NCBI GenBank assembly: GCA_000432995.1
Contig: HF972686.1
Coordinates: 47,164 to 74,133, forward strand
DNA: 26,970 nucleotides
Direction of reading: 5' to 3'
Source of the DNA: Clostridium sp. CAG:1013
GTDB taxonomy: Bacteria; Bacillota; Clostridia; Oscillospirales; Acutalibacteraceae
The notes beneath the pieces are model-generated. The model did not search any database, was not told the DNA's origin, and worked only from the letters and a program-made list of their open reading frames with translations. Numbering within the stretch: the stretch's first letter is position 1; each line of letters opens with the position of its first letter. Below are positions 23,449 to 26,970 of the stretch, piece after piece. The position numbers and the translations under genes were made by a program.

Positions 23449-24285
23449 ATGACGAAAACAAAACACAGGTTTTCTTTGGGAAGAGGGATTCTTTATCTGG
23501 TGCTGAGCCTGGCGGCTGCCACGATTTTCATTCCCTTTGTATGGGGCGTGTTGTCGTCGTTTAAAACTGCCAACGAGCTGTCCCAAATTCCTCCTACCCT
23601 GTTTCCTGAACAGATGGCCTGGGAAAACTACTCTCTGGTTCTGTCGGGAAGCAACTTCTTACGCAATTACTGGAACTCTTTTGTGATTACCCTTGGCACC
23701 ACCACAGGTGTATTGATCGTGTGCAGTTTTACAGGGTATGCATTGGCTAAGTTTCAGTTTAAAGGGAAAACAGCCATCTTTTTGATTCTTCTGGGCACTA
23801 TGATGCTGCCTGCCCAGCTGACCATGATCCCCGTGTTCATCTTGACCACCAATTTGAACCTGATCGATACCCATTTGGGTGTGATCCTGCCTGGTGTGGC
23901 CAGCGCCTACGGGGTGTTCCTGATGCGGCAGTTCATGATGACCATACCCAATGAAGTGATCGAGGCGGCAAGGATGGACGGCTGCGGAGAGCTGCGGATG
24001 ATGTTCCGGATCGTTATGCCTCTCTCGTCTCCCATCCTGGCAACGCTGACGATCTTGACGGTGCTCAGCAGCTGGAACCAATTCCTCATGCCCTTGATCC
24101 TGCTCAATTCCCCGGAAATGGCCACGGTGCAGCTTGCAATGAGCAATTACCAAAATGATTACGGACAACAGCTGAACCTTCTCATGGCAGCCTCTGTATT
24201 GGCGGTGGTGCCTGTGGCAATTGTGTACCTGTTCTGTCAGAAATATATTGTGGCGGGCATTTCCATGGGAAGCGTGAAGGGCTGA
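23449..24285 (+). CDS. Carbohydrate ABC transporter permease (MalG/UgpE type)
   Basis: The 278-residue protein has about six membrane segments, the EAA loop EAARMDGCGELRMMFRIVMP (172-191) and the C-terminal GSVKG ending common to MalG-type permeases. The ATG at 23449 is chosen because AAAGGA lies 9 nt upstream; a TTG at 23440 would overlap the ribosome binding site. It would pair with the preceding permease. The ATPase is not encoded here. Only 33 bp separate it from the first flavoprotein gene, which ties transport to oxidation. Confidence 0.93.
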   Translation: MTKTKHRFSLGRGILYLVLSLAAATIFIPFVWGVLSSFKTANELSQIPPTLFPEQMAWENYSLVLSGSNFLRNYWNSFVITLGTTTGVLIVCSFTGYALAKFQFKGKTAIFLILLGTMMLPAQLTMIPVFILTTNLNLIDTHLGVILPGVASAYGVFLMRQFMMTIPNEVIEAARMDGCGELRMMFRIVMPLSSPILATLTILTVLSSWNQFLMPLILLNSPEMATVQLAMSNYQNDYGQQLNLLMAASVLAVVPVAIVYLFCQKYIVAGISMGSVKG

Positions 24286-24318
24286 TCTTGACACTGGTTT
24301 TGAAAAGGAGTGAGACAG

Positions 24319-25740
24319 ATGAGTTTCTATCGTTTGGAGCGGGATATTCCCGTAGAGGAAGGGTATGACGTTGCGGTGTTGGGCGGCGGCCCGGCGGGTT
24401 GTGCGGCAGCGGTGTCCGCTGCACGGCTTGGGGCGAAAGTCCTCCTGGTGGAGGCGATGGGCTGCCTGGGAGGCACGGGCACGTCCGGGCTGGTAACGGA
24501 GTTTGACCCCATGGCCAACGGCGAGCAGATGCTGGTAGGCGGCTGGATGCGGGAAGTGATGGAGACCCTGTATGAACGGGGATATGTGCCGGATCTGCTG
24601 AATCCCGAGCGGTGGAGGAAGCTGCAAATGCGCTGGACGCCTTTTGACGCGGAAGGGCTGAAGCTGCTGCTGGACGAGATGATGGAAAAGGAACATGTGG
24701 AGGTTCGCTTTTTCACCAAGGTGATTGACGCGGACGTGGAACCGGATCCCCTGCGGGTCAAGGGTGTGGTCCTTTCCAATGTGGAAGGATATCGGTATGT
24801 AAAAGCAAAGACCTATATCGATGCCACAGGAGATGCCATCCTCTCACACCTGTGTGGAGTGAAGTGTTGGGATGCGGGAACGGATACGCCTGATATTATG
24901 CCTCCCACGCTGTGCGCTTTGCTGACGGGTGTGGACTGGCACAAAATCAACCCTGCGGATATTGGCCTGCCGGAGCATCAGGAAAAGATCGATCAGGCTA
25001 TTGCAGACGGATTTTTCTCCCAGGCGGACCACCATGTGCCGGGGTTGTTTATGAGCATGGGGCAGGTAGGTTCTCTGAACGCGGGGCATGTGTTTGGAAT
25101 GAGCTCTACCAACTGCGCTAGTTTGTCTCGAGGCATGGTGCGGGGCCGCAGGCTGGTGCAGGAATATCTGGAATTTTACCGGAAATATTTTGATCTGCCC
25201 GATTTGCAGTTGGTGACCACCGCAGCCATGATGGGCATCCGTGAATCTCGGAGGATCTCGGGAGAGTACATATTGGGGTACGAAGATTATGCAGCGCGGC
25301 GTAAATTCCCGGACCAGATCGCTATTTTCGCCAAGGCCATCGATATCCACGTGTACGATTGTTCTGAAGAACAATACGAACGGTACTACAATTCCTTCAA
25401 TAAAGTGGACCGTTATAAGCCCGGCGAGTATTACGGTATCCCTTATGGCGTTTTGGTCCCGAAGGGATCTGTGAACCTGTGGACGGCAGGCCGGTGCGTT
25501 TCGGCGGATGTGATGGTCCAGGGATCCCTGCGGGTGCAGCCCGCTGCAGCCATGATGGGTCAGGCCGCCGGCGTAGCCGCGGTGCAGCGCTGCCGCACGG
25601 GACAAACAGCCTGTGAACTGGACACCGAGGAGCTGGTGCGTTCCTTGCGGGCTCAGGGAGCCAATTTGCCTCAGGAGACCCTGTCCAAAACCATGACCCG
25701 GGGAGGAGTCCCTGAGAGCGCAGCGTGCAGTCATATTTAA
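24319..25740 (+). CDS. FAD-dependent oxidoreductase (FAD_oxidored, PF12831-like), copy 1
   Basis: The 473-residue protein opens with the FAD-binding dinucleotide fold DVAVLGGGPAGCAAAVSAAR (17-36), with E45 in VLLVEAMG as the ribose-binding acid. Family landmarks follow: ATGDAILSHL, GIRESRRISGEY and AGRCVSADVMVQGSLRVQP, with a closing FAD motif MGQAAGVAAV. These are typical of PF12831 flavoproteins, often found near glycan genes but with mostly unknown reactions. Just before the closing motif this copy has PAAAMMG where the neighbouring copy has PGCYITG, so a cysteine is absent. There is no signal peptide, so it is cytoplasmic. The ATG at 24319 has AAGGAG 8 nt upstream. It is transcribed with the importer. 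Confidence 0.88.
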   Translation: MSFYRLERDIPVEEGYDVAVLGGGPAGCAAAVSAARLGAKVLLVEAMGCLGGTGTSGLVTEFDPMANGEQMLVGGWMREVMETLYERGYVPDLLNPERWRKLQMRWTPFDAEGLKLLLDEMMEKEHVEVRFFTKVIDADVEPDPLRVKGVVLSNVEGYRYVKAKTYIDATGDAILSHLCGVKCWDAGTDTPDIMPPTLCALLTGVDWHKINPADIGLPEHQEKIDQAIADGFFSQADHHVPGLFMSMGQVGSLNAGHVFGMSSTNCASLSRGMVRGRRLVQEYLEFYRKYFDLPDLQLVTTAAMMGIRESRRISGEYILGYEDYAARRKFPDQIAIFAKAIDIHVYDCSEEQYERYYNSFNKVDRYKPGEYYGIPYGVLVPKGSVNLWTAGRCVSADVMVQGSLRVQPAAAMMGQAAGVAAVQRCRTGQTACELDTEELVRSLRAQGANLPQETLSKTMTRGGVPESAACSHI

Positions 25741-25757
25741 AAAAGGGGAGTCAGTTT

Positions 25758-26970
25758 ATGAGTGAAATGATCCAATACAAGAAAGAGCTTCCTGTCAAAG
25801 TAGAGACGGATGTCTTTATCGCCGGAGGTGGTCCGGCTGGTGTCAGTGCGGCTGTGGCGGCCAGTGAGGCGGGGGCAAAGGTGTTTTTGGCTGAAGCCTC
25901 CCAATCTTTTGGTGGCGCTGCTGTCACCATGTTGGTGCCGGCGTTCATGGAATTCGGGAACGGGAAGGAGTTTCTGGCAGCTGGCATTGGAAAGCGGGTT
26001 TTCGATTATTTGGCGGAAAACGCTCCTGAATCGGCCAAGCCCTATTGCCCGCCTAATATCCCGGTGGAGACGCTGAAACTGTGTTATGACCAGATGATGG
26101 ATGAGTGCGGCGCGGAATACATTTTTCAAACTCAGGTGACGGATGTAATCGTGGAGCACGGGGAAATCCAATATGTGGTATGCGCTGGTAAAGGCGAAAG
26201 TTACGCGGTAAAGGCGAAAGTATACATCGACTGCACAGGAGACGCCGATTTGTGCGCTTATGCCGGTGCGGAGTTTGAACAAGGCGGAGAAAACGGCGAG
26301 GTGATGGGAAGCACCTTGTGCGGACTTTGGACTGGAATCCAGTGGGAAAACGTGGTTCATCCCGACAGCCGTATGCTGGAGCAAGCCTTTAAGGATCATG
26401 TGTTCACCCAAAACGACCTGCATCTGCCTGGAATGTGGGCCATCGCCAAAGGCGTGGGCGGCTCCAATGTGGGTCATGTGTTCGGCGTGGACGGTACGGA
26501 TTCCGAAAGTCTGACCAAGGGAATGGTAGAGGCGAGAAAGCGGATGCAGGAGTACCGCCGGTATTACCGCGAGTATCTCAGCGGTTTTGAAGATGCTGAA
26601 CTGGTTTGTTCCGCTCCCCAGCTGGGCATTCGGGAAAGCCGCAGGGTGGTGTGCGATTATCGCCTGGTGCTGCAGGATTTCTTGGATCAGGCTGTTTTCC
26701 CCGATGAGATCGGCCGTTACAGCTATAACATCGATATCCACGCCAATACGGTTGGGTTGGACGACTATGAGCTGTTTGAGAAAGAACATACCACCTACCG
26801 GTACAAGGCGGGGGAGAGCTATGGAATTCCCTACCGTACTTTGCCGGTAAAAGGCTTTTCAAATCTGCTGACTGCAGGCCGTTCTATCTGTTCGGATCGC
26901 TATATGCAGTCCTCTGTGCGAGTGATGCCTGGATGCTACATCACTGGACAGGCGGCAGGCACAGCGGCTG
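25758..26970 (+). CDS. FAD-dependent oxidoreductase (PF12831-like), copy 2, 3' end outside window
   Basis: The visible 404 codons start MSEMIQYKKELPVKVETDVF and contain the FAD-binding motif IAGGGPAGVSAAVAA (21-35), with E46 as the ribose-binding acid. IDCTGDADLCAYAG, LGIRESRRVVCDYRL and AGRSICSDRYMQSSVRVMPG follow, and the sequence runs out in GQAAGTAA. The order of motifs is the same as in copy 1, but sequence similarity is only moderate, so the two are paralogues rather than a recent duplication. They may act as a pair or in sequence. GGGGAG precedes the ATG, 17 bp after copy 1. By comparison with copy 1 (473 residues), some tens of C-terminal residues are missing. Confidence 0.88.
   Translation, partial: MSEMIQYKKELPVKVETDVFIAGGGPAGVSAAVAASEAGAKVFLAEASQSFGGAAVTMLVPAFMEFGNGKEFLAAGIGKRVFDYLAENAPESAKPYCPPNIPVETLKLCYDQMMDECGAEYIFQTQVTDVIVEHGEIQYVVCAGKGESYAVKAKVYIDCTGDADLCAYAGAEFEQGGENGEVMGSTLCGLWTGIQWENVVHPDSRMLEQAFKDHVFTQNDLHLPGMWAIAKGVGGSNVGHVFGVDGTDSESLTKGMVEARKRMQEYRRYYREYLSGFEDAELVCSAPQLGIRESRRVVCDYRLVLQDFLDQAVFPDEIGRYSYNIDIHANTVGLDDYELFEKEHTTYRYKAGESYGIPYRTLPVKGFSNLLTAGRSICSDRYMQSSVRVMPGCYITGQAAGTAA

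Overview
The window looks like part of a gut-type Clostridia genome, probably close to Oscillospiraceae. This is inferred from AGGAG-type ribosome binding sites before nearly every gene, TTG and GTG starts, sigma-A promoters close to TTGACA-17-TATAAT, and Firmicutes-style sugar ABC cassettes that carry no ATPase gene. Almost every gene handles carbohydrate, so this is a chain of adjacent, separately regulated sugar-use loci. I see no tRNA, rRNA, CRISPR array, transposase or phage gene.

Layout. (1) Bases 1-1744, minus strand: a DUF4867 cupin-like gene and, downstream, a right-handed beta-helix protein cut by the window edge. (2) Bases 1900-10983: an AT-richer block with a membrane-bound AraC-type regulator (plus strand) diverging from permease, permease, lipoprotein binding protein and a cytoplasmic GH95-like glycosidase (minus strand); a strong hairpin closes each side. 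(3) Bases 11007-17128: a GC-rich plus-strand operon of cupin-type glucose-6-phosphate isomerase, class I mannose-6-phosphate isomerase with an extra N-terminal domain, GntR/UTRA regulator, cellulase-like glycosidase, a second cupin-type isomerase and a ROK sugar kinase. (4) Bases 17144-19558: a GH4 glycosidase (minus) diverging from an AraC-family regulator (plus). (5) Bases 19728-26970, plus strand: a LacI regulator, then an ABC importer (binding protein and two permeases) followed directly by two FAD-dependent oxidoreductases, the second cut by the window edge.

How the parts may work together (inference). Locus 2 would import a fucose- or L-galactose-decorated oligosaccharide and trim it inside the cell. 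Locus 3 would hydrolyse a cytoplasmic glycoside, phosphorylate the hexose and bring it to fructose-6-phosphate through aldose/ketose isomerases. Locus 5 would import a substrate that is oxidised in the cytoplasm by paired flavoproteins under LacI control. Both ABC systems would need an ATPase encoded elsewhere.

Most worth a second look: the isomerase/kinase operon with two unlike cupin isomerases and a non-kinase P-loop-like domain on the PMI; the LacI-controlled importer coupled to tandem flavoproteins; and the clear operator set around the LacI gene, including a perfect 22-bp palindrome.
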